Positions 9,581 through 18,278 of a DNA stretch of 64,000 bases are shown piece by piece. Made by a program: the position numbers and the translations under genes. The DNA lies in contig CAWEXG010000002.1 in NCBI GenBank assembly GCA_963812965.1, positions 372,001-436,000 on the forward strand, written 5' to 3'. Below the pieces are notes generated by a model, which was not told where the DNA came from, did not search any database, and saw only the letters and a list, made by a program, of their open reading frames with translations. Each line of letters starts with the position of its first letter. Positions within the stretch are counted from its first letter, which is position 1. This DNA comes from DASXMT01 sp963812965 (lineage in GTDB: Bacteria > Actinomycetota > Acidimicrobiia > Acidimicrobiales > RAAP-2).

Positions 9581-10252
9581 ATGTGGCGTGACACGCTCCT
9601 GATGGCAGGAAAGGACCTGAAGATCGAGGCTCGTTCCCGTGTAGCCCTGAGCCAGGTGGCTCCTTTCGGCGTCATCGCCCTGGTCCTGTTCGCGTTCGCC
9701 CTGGGACCGAACCGCGGCCCGATGGTCAAGGCTGCACCCGGTCTGTTCTGGGTGGCGGTGCTGTTCTCGACAGTGCTCGCCATTCAGCGGAGCGTGTCCG
9801 TGGAGTCGGCTGACGGTGCCCACGACGGCCTCCGTCTCTCCGGTCTCGATCCCGCCGGCGTATTCCTGGGGAAGACAGCAGCGGTCGCCGCGCAGCTGAT
9901 CATCCTCGAGGTCATCCTGGGAACCGGAGCGGTGCTGCTCTACGGGGCGCGCATGCAGAGTGTCTGGTTGGCACTGGCAGCGTGTGTGGCCGGCACGATC
10001 GGGCTGTCCGCAGCAGGCACTTTGTACGGGGTGCTCTCGGCCGGACTGCGGGTGCGGGAGACCTTGCTGCCGTTTCTCCTGCTTCCGGTGGTAACACCGG
10101 TGCTGTTGGCCGGTACCCGCATCTGGCAAGCAGCGTTGACGGGTGGTACGCCGAGTGACGGAGCTCCGTGGCTTCGTCTCCTCATCGTGTTCGATGTCGT
10201 CTACTTGGCAGTAGGAGTGGTCGTGTACGGCCCGATCCAGGAGTCAGCGTGA
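9581..10252 (+). CDS. ccmB: Haem exporter permease subunit CcmB
   Basis: A 223-residue protein with six predicted membrane helices, the usual CcmB length. The family-typical opening (GKDLKIEARSR) and LAIQRSVSVESADGA loop are seen. With CcmA and CcmC it forms the complex that handles haem and CcmE. The last base of its stop codon is the first base of the ccmC start (TGATG), so translation is coupled. The 77-base gap after ccmA is mostly tandem repeat. Confidence 0.9.
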   Translation: MWRDTLLMAGKDLKIEARSRVALSQVAPFGVIALVLFAFALGPNRGPMVKAAPGLFWVAVLFSTVLAIQRSVSVESADGAHDGLRLSGLDPAGVFLGKTAAVAAQLIILEVILGTGAVLLYGARMQSVWLALAACVAGTIGLSAAGTLYGVLSAGLRVRETLLPFLLLPVVTPVLLAGTRIWQAALTGGTPSDGAPWLRLLIVFDVVYLAVGVVVYGPIQESA

Positions 10253-11112
10253 TGACGAACACCACCGTGCAGCGAGCCGATGCCGAACCAGGTCGGCAGA
10301 GCAGCTCCCAGGTCGAAGCCGTCCCAGCACCGAAGGCGTGGGAGCAGTCCCGGCGAGCGGTTCTGACCACTCGGATCATCGGCATCGCTGCGGCGGTGGG
10401 GGTGGCCTTCACGATCTGGCTCGGCATCTGGATCACGCCGCCCGACCAAGTGCAGGGCAACCTGGTCCGCCTGGTCTACATCCACCCCCCCGTGGCGTGG
10501 GTGGCGCTCTACCTGGCCTATGGCATGGCTGCGATATCCAGCATTCTCTACCTGTGGCCCCGGACTCGGTCGCTGTTCTGGGATCGCCTGGCCGCGGCCT
10601 CGGTCGAAGTGGGAGTGATCTTCAACGTCTGCACGCTGATCTCGGGCTCGATCTGGGGACGACCCACGTGGGGAGTGTGGTGGGCATGGGATGCCCGACT
10701 GACCAGTACTGCGCTGCTGCTGGTTCTCTACCTCGGCTACATGGCCCTACGGCGGGTGCCGGCCGAACCGGACGTCCGAGCCAAGCGGTGCGCCATCGCC
10801 GCCTTGGTGGCGTTCGTGGACGTCCCGATCGTCTACTTCTCCGTGCTGTGGTGGAACACACTGCACCAAGGAGCGACGGTCTTGAACGCGGACGGGTCGA
10901 CGACTATCCACGGCTCCATGGCGTGGACGTTGTTGCTGGGGTTCGTGGCCCTGACCCTGGTCTTCGTGTGGATGCTCCTCGTTCGCTACCGGATCGGCGT
11001 CCTCCAGGACCGTCTGGGCACCGGCGAGCTGGATGTGGCCATCCGTGAACGCAGGGCCGAGGGCGTTGTCCTGACGGCACACGTCGATGCCACCGGGGAG
11101 GTGGGCCCGTGA
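10252..11112 (+). CDS. ccmC: Haem-handling membrane protein CcmC
   Basis: A 286-residue protein with six membrane helices and the tryptophan-rich signature of haem-handling proteins (WGRPTWGVWWAWDAR) in its second external loop. The flanking histidines expected as haem axial ligands are present (YIHPPVAWVAL and NTLHQGATVL). CcmC attaches haem to CcmE. ATG 10252 is chosen for its overlap with the ccmB stop. The protein carries an extra hydrophilic N-terminus of about 40 residues. Its stop overlaps the ccmD start (GTGA). Confidence 0.92.
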   Translation: MTNTTVQRADAEPGRQSSSQVEAVPAPKAWEQSRRAVLTTRIIGIAAAVGVAFTIWLGIWITPPDQVQGNLVRLVYIHPPVAWVALYLAYGMAAISSILYLWPRTRSLFWDRLAAASVEVGVIFNVCTLISGSIWGRPTWGVWWAWDARLTSTALLLVLYLGYMALRRVPAEPDVRAKRCAIAALVAFVDVPIVYFSVLWWNTLHQGATVLNADGSTTIHGSMAWTLLLGFVALTLVFVWMLLVRYRIGVLQDRLGTGELDVAIRERRAEGVVLTAHVDATGEVGP

Positions 11113-11261
11113 ACTACGTCATCGCCGGTTACAGCATCGTCCTTAGTCTGCTCTTCCTCTACGGGGTGCAGCTGGTGTGGCGCCGCCGACGCTTGCAACG
11201 TCTGGTGGCCATGGCCGAAGCAGATCGAACCGTGGACGAGCACCCGCCGGGCACGGCGTGA
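11109..11261 (+). CDS. ccmD: Small membrane protein CcmD
   Basis: A 50-residue frame beginning GTG at 11109, which overlaps the ccmC stop, and ending at 11261, which overlaps the ccmE start. It has one N-terminal membrane helix (YVIAGYSIVLSLLFLYGVQL) followed by RRRR, then an acidic tail, the standard CcmD design. CcmD promotes release of haem-loaded CcmE from CcmC. It is short enough to be missed by automatic calling, but position, size and topology all agree. Confidence 0.85.
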   Translation: MNYVIAGYSIVLSLLFLYGVQLVWRRRRLQRLVAMAEADRTVDEHPPGTA

Positions 11262-11758
11262 CAGTGGCCCCTCCGGCTGAGCCGGGCACGGGCTCGGAAC
11301 CGCCCCCCCCAACTCCTCCGCCCGCAGCGACGGTACGGAAGAAGTCCCACCGCATCCGGTACATCGGGGTGGGTGCCGTCTTGGTCGGTGCAGTCGTGTT
11401 CCTTCTGGTCGAAGGGCTGGGAAGCTCGCTGAACTACTACCTCCCTGTGAACCAGGCCGTGCACGAGCAAGCGAAGTTGGGCACCTCGAACTTCCGGTTG
11501 GAAGGTGTGGTGGTACCTGGATCGGTACGCACCACGCCGGACGGGGTGAACTTCACCGTCGAGAGCAACGGGGTGTCCGAACCGGTGGTGAACACCGGGA
11601 GCCCACCGCAGCTGTTCCAGCCCAACATCCCCGTGGTCGTCGTCGGCCACTTCCAGGGAGGCGAGTTCACCTCAAACCAGATCCTGGTGAAGCACACGGC
11701 GACCTACATCGCCGCCCACCCGCAACGGGTCACCGCCCCCAACGGGACGAAACGTTGA
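11258..11758 (+). CDS. ccmE: Haem chaperone CcmE (His type)
   Basis: A 166-residue protein: a Pro-rich N-terminus, one membrane anchor (YIGVGAVLVGAVVFLLVEGL) and an OB-fold periplasmic domain. The haem-binding site is H-x3-Y (HTATY, His146 and Tyr150 from GTG 11258), the classical histidine form rather than the Cys form found in some archaea and Gram-positive relatives. CcmE carries haem covalently from CcmC to CcmF. GTG 11258 is chosen for its four-base overlap with the ccmD stop. Confidence 0.92.
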   Translation: MTVAPPAEPGTGSEPPPPTPPPAATVRKKSHRIRYIGVGAVLVGAVVFLLVEGLGSSLNYYLPVNQAVHEQAKLGTSNFRLEGVVVPGSVRTTPDGVNFTVESNGVSEPVVNTGSPPQLFQPNIPVVVVGHFQGGEFTSNQILVKHTATYIAAHPQRVTAPNGTKR

Positions 11759-11771
11759 CCCGGTCAGCGTT

Positions 11772-11865
11772 GACCCAGTCAGCATCGATCGAACCGACAT
11801 CGATCGAACCGACATCGATCGAACCGACATCGATCGAACCGACATCGATCGTGCCAGCATCGACT
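11772..11865. repeat. 15-bp tandem repeat at the ccmE-ccmF junction
   Basis: Four perfect copies of GAACCGACATCGATC (11791-11850) are flanked by degenerate copies. If ccmF started at TTG 11755 they would encode (Glu-Pro-Thr-Ser-Ile)n. With the better supported start at 11893 they are a non-coding spacer. Confidence 0.92.
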
Positions 11866-11892
11866 GGAGTTGCTCACCCAGGGAGCCTCCTC

Positions 11893-14008
11893 GTGAACTC
11901 GACCCTCGGCGATACCGGCGTCCTGCTCGGCTTCGCCGCCGCCGTAGTGGGCGTCGTGGTGATCGCGGTGGGCCTGGTCCGGGGCCGGGAGTCCACCATT
12001 CGCAATGGCCAGATCTACGCCCCAGTGATCCTGTTGGGTGGCCTCATCGCCACTGCTGCGATGGAGCACGCCCTCATCACCCACGACTTCTCGCTGGCCT
12101 ACGTGGCGGACAACAACAGCCGGTCCACGCCGTTGCTGTACTCGATCACCGGTATGTGGTCAGCACTCCAAGGTTCCATCCTGCTGTGGGGCGTGATCCT
12201 CGGCGGCTACGCCACCGCCATGGTGTGGCGGTTCCGGAAGCGTGGAGCCGATCGGTTGGTGGCCTGGGCCACCCTGGTGGTCTACGTGGTCGCCGGGTTC
12301 TTCTTCATGCTCATGCTGGGGCCGAGCGACCCCTTCCAGCGGATCACCGGCGCCATCCCCGTCAACGGGAACGGCCCCAACGTCCTGTTGCAGGACAACC
12401 CCTTGGTCGCCTTCCACCCGCCCATGCTCTACCTCGGCTTCGTGGGCTTCACCCTGCCCTTCGCCTTCGCCGTGGCGTCGCTGATCACCGGGCGTCTCGA
12501 CGAGGACTGGCAGAGCGAGACTCGGCGATGGACCTTGTTCGCATGGGGATTCCTCACCATCGGCATCATCCTCGGCATGTGGTGGTCCTACCAGGTGCTG
12601 GGATGGGGCGGCTTCTGGGCGTGGGACCCGGTGGAGAACGCGTCGTTCCTCCCGTGGCTGTGCGGCACCGCCTACCTCCACTCGGTGATGGTCCAACAGC
12701 GCCGGGGGCTGCTGCCGCGTCTGGAACCTCTCGTTGGTCATCGCCACCTTCAGCCTGACCATCCTGGGCACCTACCTGACCCGTTCCGGGGTGATCCAGT
12801 CGGTCCATGCCTTCTCGAACTCCTCGACCATCGGCCCGCTGCTCCTCGCCTTCTTCGGTCTGGTGGTGGTGGTCGGCGTCGGCCTCATCGCCTGGCGAGG
12901 CGATCGGCTGCGGTCTCCCGGGGGCATCGACGCTCCGCTCAGTCGGGAGGGGGCGTTCCTCGGTAACAACCTGCTCTTCGTGGCGTTCGCCTTCGTGGTG
13001 CTGCTCGGCACGGTGTTCCCGCTGCTCTACCAGGCCCTCACCAACAACCAGGTGACCGTGGCCGCCCCGTACTTCGACACCATGGCGATCCCCGTGGGTC
13101 TGGCCCTGCTCTTCTTGATGGGGGTGGCTCCGGCGTTGCCGTGGCGGAAGACGACCGCTGCCGTGATGCGGCATCGGCTGGTCGTCCCGGCGGTGATCGC
13201 CGTGGTGACGGTGGTGGCCTGCGTCATCGGTGGGGTGCACGGAGTGGAACCGTTGATCGCCTTCGGCCTCGGCGCCTTTGCCGCCGCATCGGCCGGCCGA
13301 GCCCTCGTGCTGTCGATCGGTGGAGCATGGCGCAGTGCCCGCACCGCCGGGGCGAGCACGACACGAGCTGTGCTGGCGGGATGGCGGGGGCTGGTGGGCC
13401 GGGCCAACGGGGGCATGGTGGTGCACATCGGGGTGGTGGTCTTCGCCGTGGGTCTGGCTGCCGCCTCGTCGTTCGGTCGTAGTGGCGAGATCCATCTGGT
13501 GCGAGGACAGTCCGCTACCTTCGACGGCCATAGCGTCGAGTTCCTCGGCTACCGCACGGTGGCCTCCTCTGCTGCGACCGCAGACGAAGCGATCGTGCGG
13601 GTGGACGGCGGTGCGGTGCTGTATCCGGCCATCACCCAGTTCGGGCCTGGCTCCAACACCGACCCGGTGGGAACCCCTTCGATCGACTCGAGCTGGCGGG
13701 ACGACGTCTACCTCACCATCGACAGCATCCCTTCGACATCGGCTGTTGCCCTCGGCGTGGTGGTGAAGCCGATGGTGACCTGGCTGTGGGCCGGGGGCAT
13801 CCTGATCGCCGTGGGCACCGTCCTGTCCGCCGTTCCCGGCCGGCGACGTCGGCCCACCGACCCGGTGTCCGCGCCGGTGGACGGGACTGTGGCCCTACCG
13901 GGTGCAGGGGACGATCTCGACGGCACCGAGCAGGCGACGGGGGCGCCTGAGACGGAGTCGCCGGCCGGACCTCACCAGGTCCCGGTGGGCAGCGGAGACC
14001 GGTTGTGA
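11893..14008 (+). CDS. ccmF: Cytochrome c-haem lyase subunit CcmF (one frameshift)
   Basis: A large polytopic protein of about 700 residues with the haem-handling WWD domain (GWGGFWAWDPVENASFLPW) and conserved histidines, the catalytic core of System I haem ligation. One indel near 12710-12718 splits it: the first part reads to that point, then RVWNLSLVIATFSLTILGTY continues in the next frame to 14008. Removing one C from the CC of CTGCCGCGT restores the family sequence. GTG 11893 is chosen as start: AGGGAG lies 7 bases upstream and the protein then begins as CcmF proteins do. An in-frame TTG 11755 overlapping the ccmE stop is the alternative. Confidence 0.88.
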
Positions 14009-14682
14009 CCGAGACGCCTGCCGAAGCGACAGCGGGTGTCTCAGGGCCGACTCGCGGAGAAGGCGGCGGAGCGGAGCCGGATGCCCCAGGATCGATCCCA
14101 CCGACCCGACCCCGGCATCCAGGGTCGATCCCACCGACCCGACCCCGGCACACGGCGCGATGGATCGCGCTGATCGTGCTGGTCATCGCTGCCGGGTTGA
14201 CGGCGGTGTTGGCCACCCGGCCCTCGGCAACGGCGGACCAGGTCTACAGCCCGCTGGTCGACAAACAGGCGCCACCTATTGCCGGTCTGACCGTCGATGG
14301 TGGCCACTACGCGTTGCCGTCGGTGCCGGGGAAGTACGTGGTGGTGAACTTCTTCGCCAGTTGGTGCGAACCATGCCAGGAGGAAGGTCCTCAGCTCGTG
14401 GCGTTCCAGTTTCAGCACCAGAAAGCCGGTGACGCCACCATGCTCAGCGTGGTTCTGGAAGACACGACCTCGGCGGCACGGAACTACCAAGCCACCCTGG
14501 GAGCGACCTGGCCCACGATGGCCGATCCGACCGGGAGCATCCGGCTGGCCTACGGGGTGCGAGCGCCACCGTCGACCTTCATCATCGCACCGAGCGGCCG
14601 GGTGGTGGCCTACTACGACGGTCCGGTCACGGCCCAGGACCTCGACACCATCATCCAGCAGCTGAAGGACACAAAGTCGTGA
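14005..14682 (+). CDS. ccmG: Thiol:disulfide oxidoreductase CcmG/DsbE-like
   Basis: A membrane-anchored thioredoxin-like protein of 225 residues. After a disordered N-terminus containing a duplicated 11-residue unit (GSIPPTRPRH-type) and one membrane helix, it has the TlpA-type active site WCEPC (Cys121 and Cys124) and the cis-Pro segment APPSTFII. It should reduce apocytochrome cysteines or CcmH outside the membrane, fed by CcdA. GTG 14005 overlaps the ccmF stop. Confidence 0.9.
   Translation: MTETPAEATAGVSGPTRGEGGGAEPDAPGSIPPTRPRHPGSIPPTRPRHTARWIALIVLVIAAGLTAVLATRPSATADQVYSPLVDKQAPPIAGLTVDGGHYALPSVPGKYVVVNFFASWCEPCQEEGPQLVAFQFQHQKAGDATMLSVVLEDTTSAARNYQATLGATWPTMADPTGSIRLAYGVRAPPSTFIIAPSGRVVAYYDGPVTAQDLDTIIQQLKDTKS
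14086..14151. repeat. 33-bp direct repeat inside ccmG
   Basis: Two nearly identical 33-bp units (14086-14118 and 14119-14151) duplicate 11 residues in the linker before the membrane helix of CcmG, keeping the frame. Confidence 0.9.
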
Positions 14683-14695
14683 GGGGCGCCACGTC

Positions 14696-14731
14696 ATGCA
14701 GGGCGGTATGCAGGACGGTATGCAGGGCGGT
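14696..14731. repeat. 12-bp tandem repeat before ccmH
   Basis: Three copies of ATGCAGGGCGGT lie at 14696, 14708 and 14720. Each unit contains an in-frame ATG, so copy number changes the number of possible start codons for the next gene. Confidence 0.9.
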
Positions 14732-16057
14732 CGGCTCGTGAACTGGCGCCGGTTCCCGATCTGGGTGGTCCTCGGCGTCGTCCTGATCGCCGCTCTGCTC
14801 GTGGGGAGCGGCATCTTCTCGTCGAAGCCGCTGACCCAGGCGCAGCGGGTCGAGGTGATCGCGGCGGGGATCCGATGCCCGAGCTGTGAAGACCTCTCGG
14901 TGGCCCAGTCCGATGCCCAGACGGCCCAGACGGTCAGGGCGGCGATCAAGGCCCAGGTGGCGAGGGGGCGTACCGATCAACAGATCGACAACTACCTGGT
15001 AGCCCGGTACGGGTCCACCATCGTGCTCAGTCCCCCGACCAGTGGATGGTCTGTATTGGTGTGGATCCTCCCTCCACTGGCGGGTGCCGTCGCCGTCGGG
15101 GCGCTGGTGCTGTCCTTCGTCCGTCGCCGACGTCGCTTTTCCTCTGGTGACGGAGGTCTGGACGTCAGTCGCTCGGTGACCGATGGCGACAGCATGGATG
15201 CGCTTGCTGACCAACGGCTGTTCGTGGAGCGTTCTCTGGCTGATGCCGAGGCGGAGCACGGCGTCGGTGACCTGTCGGACGAGGACTACGAGACGCTCTC
15301 CCAGCGAGACCGCTCACGCCTGGCCGTCATCGACACCCGCATTGCTGCTCTGTCATCAACGCTCCCTGCCACCGCATCACGTGGAGAGAGGGTCGATCTC
15401 GGCGACGCCCCGGTGGGCGTCGCGTCGAATGCTCACGATGTCGCCGACGGTACTGCTCCCATCCGAACGGGCCACTCACCTCGCCGTCCACGGTCTCGAC
15501 GGCAACGGTTTCTCATCGGCGGTGCCATCGCCGCCTTCGCCGCCGCTGCTGTGGTCGGGGTGGTGTCGGTGCTGGCTACCCGGCTCCCCGGCCAGACGGT
15601 GACCGGCACCGTGACGCTCAGCGCGCAGCAGAAGATCGTCCAGACACTGGACCAGGCCAGCGTGTACGAGAACGAGGGGCAGGACAGCCAGGCTGCGAAG
15701 CTCTACAGCTCGATCCTCAGCCAGAACCCGAGGCAAGCGCAGGCGTTGGAGCAGCTGGGCTGGCTCGACTACGAGGTGGGAGCGGACGGCAAGAGCACGA
15801 CGTTGATGAACCAGGGGCGAGCCCAGCTGGAGGAGGCGGTCAAGCTGGCCCCCCACGACTTTGCCGGCCATCTCTACCTGGGGACGATCATCCTGCTCCA
15901 GGACCACGATGCCGCCGGGGCCGTCGTGCAGTACAACCAGTTCCTCGGGGCCGATCCTGCGCCTCCCACCGCCACCGTGAAACAGGCTGCGACCTACCTA
16001 CGCCAGGCGTACCAGGAAGCGGGTGTACCGCTTCCTGCGCAGGTGCCCACCAGCTGA
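14696..16057 (+). CDS. ccmH: CcmH-CcmI fusion protein
   Basis: The N-terminal half is CcmH: a membrane helix, the thiol motif RCPSC (Cys61 and Cys64 from ATG 14696) and a second helix near 15050-15125. The C-terminal half is CcmI/NrfG-like: a third helix (about 15510-15580) followed by tetratricopeptide repeats (YENEGQDSQAAKLYSSIL; LEQLGWLDYEV) that bind the apocytochrome tail. The start is ambiguous because three ATGs sit in the 12-bp repeat and GTG 14738 (protein start VNWRRFPIW) is also plausible. It closes the operon; the stop lies in a 10-bp repeat. Confidence 0.88.
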   Translation: MQGGMQDGMQGGRLVNWRRFPIWVVLGVVLIAALLVGSGIFSSKPLTQAQRVEVIAAGIRCPSCEDLSVAQSDAQTAQTVRAAIKAQVARGRTDQQIDNYLVARYGSTIVLSPPTSGWSVLVWILPPLAGAVAVGALVLSFVRRRRRFSSGDGGLDVSRSVTDGDSMDALADQRLFVERSLADAEAEHGVGDLSDEDYETLSQRDRSRLAVIDTRIAALSSTLPATASRGERVDLGDAPVGVASNAHDVADGTAPIRTGHSPRRPRSRRQRFLIGGAIAAFAAAAVVGVVSVLATRLPGQTVTGTVTLSAQQKIVQTLDQASVYENEGQDSQAAKLYSSILSQNPRQAQALEQLGWLDYEVGADGKSTTLMNQGRAQLEEAVKLAPHDFAGHLYLGTIILLQDHDAAGAVVQYNQFLGADPAPPTATVKQAATYLRQAYQEAGVPLPAQVPTS

Positions 16058-16080
16058 TCGCAGCTGATCGCAGCTGATCA
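16051..16080. repeat. 10-bp tandem repeat at the end of ccmH-ccmI
   Basis: Three copies of CAGCTGATCG span the stop codon of the last ccm gene and the start of the convergent intergenic gap. Confidence 0.85.
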
Positions 16081-16165
16081 CGCCGGCTCGTCCGGATGAG
16101 CCGCCAGCCCGGGCCTGCACTCGGCGACTTTGCCACCCCGGGTCGACCAGACTTCCAGGACTCTT

Positions 16166-17311
16166 CTAGGACCGCAGAGATCGCAGCCCGGCGACGACCG
16201 TGGGAAAGGCGGTGGCGACCGCCTCGATGTCGGCCTGCGACGTGGACCACCCCACCGACAGGCGGAGTGATCGATCGGCTTCGATGCCCATGGCCTCCAG
16301 GACCGGCGAAGGCTCCAGGGACTCCGACGAGCACGAAGAGCCCGAGTGGGCGGCGATCCCGGCCTGGTCCAGGCCCAACAGGACGGGCTCGGCCTCGACG
16401 CCATCGACGCCTACGCACAGGATGTGGGGGAGCCTGCGTACGGGATCCCCGTACTCGGCGACTCCCTCGACGCCGAGGACGACGTCCCGGAGCCTGGCCG
16501 TCTGCTCCAGGGCGACCTTGTACTCGTCCGTCAGTCGATCGGCAGCGGCCAACGCGCCGGCGGCAGCGCCGAAGCCGACGGCAGCAGCGATGTTCTCGAA
16601 GCCGGCCCGGCGGGCTCGTTCCTGCTCTCCTCCCACCAGCAACGGTTCGACCCGGAGCCCCCGGCGAACGATCAGCGCACCGATACCGGGTGGCCCACCC
16701 AGCTTGTGGGCCGACACCGAGACCAGGTCGGCATCGAGAGCACCGAGATCGACCGAGACGTGCCCGGCGGCGGCAACCGCGTCGACGTGGAGGGGGATCT
16801 GCAGCTGTCGGCAGCGGTCGAGGATCTCGGCGACCGGCTGCTCCGTGCCGACCTCGTGATTGGCCCACTGGCAGTGTGCGAGCGAGGGAAGGGCGCCTGT
16901 CTCGGCCAAGACACGAGCCACGGCGTCGTCGAAGGCATCGGGATCGATGCGCCCGGTGCGATCCACACCGGGCTCGACGACCGGCGCTGACCTCGCCGAG
17001 GACTCCCGGACGGCGGAGTGCTCCACGGCCGAGCAGATCACCGGACCTGGTCGTGCCCGAGTGCTGGCCCAGACAGCGGCGTTGATCGCCTCGGTCCCAC
17101 CGGACGTGAAGACGACCTGACGTGGGCGGACGCGGAAGAGAGCGGCCACCTGGTCTCGAGCTTCTTCCAGGGTGGCTCGGGCGATGCGTCCCTCGGTGTG
17201 CACTCGGCCAGGATCAGCGGTGATGCCGGTGCACTGCCACGCCGCCATCGCTGCCGTGGCTTCGGGGCGGATGGGTGTCGTCGAAGCGTGATCGAGGTAG
17301 TGGCGGGTCAT
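16166..17311 (-). CDS. Cysteine desulfurase (class V aminotransferase)
   Basis: A 381-residue PLP enzyme of the NifS/IscS group. Visible motifs are the N-terminal YLDHASTTPIRPEA, VFTSGGTEAIN, the His of SAVEHSAVRES that stacks on PLP, the PLP lysine in SVSAHKLGGPPG (about residue 205), and the catalytic cysteine in HSGSSCSSE (about residue 327). It releases sulfur from cysteine for Fe-S clusters or thiolated tRNA. It sits downstream of a SufR-like regulator on the same strand, about 100 bases apart, which supports an Fe-S role. Whether it is IscS or a tRNA-dedicated enzyme cannot be told from sequence alone. Confidence 0.9.
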   Translation of the reverse strand: MTRHYLDHASTTPIRPEATAAMAAWQCTGITADPGRVHTEGRIARATLEEARDQVAALFRVRPRQVVFTSGGTEAINAAVWASTRARPGPVICSAVEHSAVRESSARSAPVVEPGVDRTGRIDPDAFDDAVARVLAETGALPSLAHCQWANHEVGTEQPVAEILDRCRQLQIPLHVDAVAAAGHVSVDLGALDADLVSVSAHKLGGPPGIGALIVRRGLRVEPLLVGGEQERARRAGFENIAAAVGFGAAAGALAAADRLTDEYKVALEQTARLRDVVLGVEGVAEYGDPVRRLPHILCVGVDGVEAEPVLLGLDQAGIAAHSGSSCSSESLEPSPVLEAMGIEADRSLRLSVGWSTSQADIEAVATAFPTVVAGLRSLRS

Positions 17312-17412
17312 GGTCGACCGTCAACGTTTCCGGTGGCTGACAGCATCGTCTTCCTGCCGGCCGGCAGTGCCACCACGACCGCTACCCGCCGGCCAGCGGA
17401 GAGAGAACGACG

Positions 17413-18208
17413 TCAAGCCAGTGCGACGCAGGCGTCGTCGCCCCGAGCTCGAGACGACAGCACCACTGGGATACTGGACTCGCCGTCTTCGCCACACAGT
17501 CCAGCCAGGAGTCCCTTGATCATGCCCCGGTCGACGGCGCACAGCACCGGGTACTGCGACGCCGCGTCTGCCGAACGGACAGCTGTCGGCCACCACGGCG
17601 GTGGAGCCATCCTGGTCCTCGGCGTGGGCGGAGAAGCCGTGGGCGGTGAGCGTGTCGGCGATGGCGTGCATGGCCGTCCGCAGTGATCGCTGGCCGTCTC
17701 CCGGTGACATCTGGTCGGCCAGGGAACGGCCGTACTCCTCGCCCACCCGCTCGGCCATGGACTCGGCAGCGGTCGGCCCGAGTAGCTCGAGTGCCTCTCG
17801 CAGCAACAAGACCAACAGGTCGTCCCGACGGGTCAGGAGCTCGAGAGTGGGATCGTTCCCGATCACCCGGAACCGCTTCGATGGTCGTCCGGCACCGTGC
17901 CCCGCCGCTCGTTCCATGGTCACGTCGACGTAGCCGCCGGCAGCGAGGCGCTCCAGATGGTGCCGAGCCACGTTGGGATGGAGCGAGAACCGGGTGGCGA
18001 CCTCCGAGGCGGTTGCTCCCGGGTTCGACCGCACGAAGAGGTAGATCTCTCTCCGTGTCGGGTCACCGAAGGCCGACGTCACTGCGGCCACGGCAGCAGA
18101 GAAGTTGTCGTCGGAGGGAACGGGGGTAGAGGAAAGCGAGGTGGAGGGAGCGGCCTCAGTCTGTGCCGGCATTGCCACGACAGCGGGGCGGTGCGGGTTC
18201 GACGGCAC
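17413..18208 (-). CDS. SufR-like Fe-S-sensing winged-helix repressor (one frameshift)
   Basis: The N-terminal domain is an ArsR/MarR-like winged helix (TRREIYLFVRSNPGATASEV; HPNVARHHLERL). The C-terminus ends with four cysteines: CPFG, then after an indel near 17570, QYPVLCAVD, LLAGLCGED and DDACVAL. After removing one base the spacing is about C-x12-C-x14-C-x21-C, close to the cysteine pattern of SufR repressors that hold a labile Fe-S cluster. The downstream cysteine desulfurase and the divergent mrp gene fit such a role. GTG 18208 is the longest start; a later ATG near 18172 is possible. SufR assignment is inference from motif and context. Confidence 0.72.
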
Positions 18209-18217
18209 GTCCCCTAG

Positions 18218-18248
18218 TCTACCGGTGAAGCCGATTTTCTACCGGCGA
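18218..18248. promoter_or_regulatory. Direct repeat TCTACCGGYGA between sufR-like and mrp genes
   Basis: TCTACCGGTGA (18218-18228) recurs as TCTACCGGCGA (18238-18248), exactly 20 bp apart, two helical turns, in the 70-bp gap between the divergent regulator and mrp. This is a plausible operator for the regulator; the motif does not match a published SufR site that I can recall. Confidence 0.4.
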
Positions 18249-18278
18249 CACCAATCTGTTCCGAGGAGAGCCCCCCAG

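Noticed and set aside
11755..11892. Extended CcmF N-terminus made of Glu-Pro-Thr-Ser-Ile repeats
   Set aside because: GTG 11893 has AGGGAG at good spacing and begins at the point where CcmF family homology starts, so the repeat is more likely untranslated.
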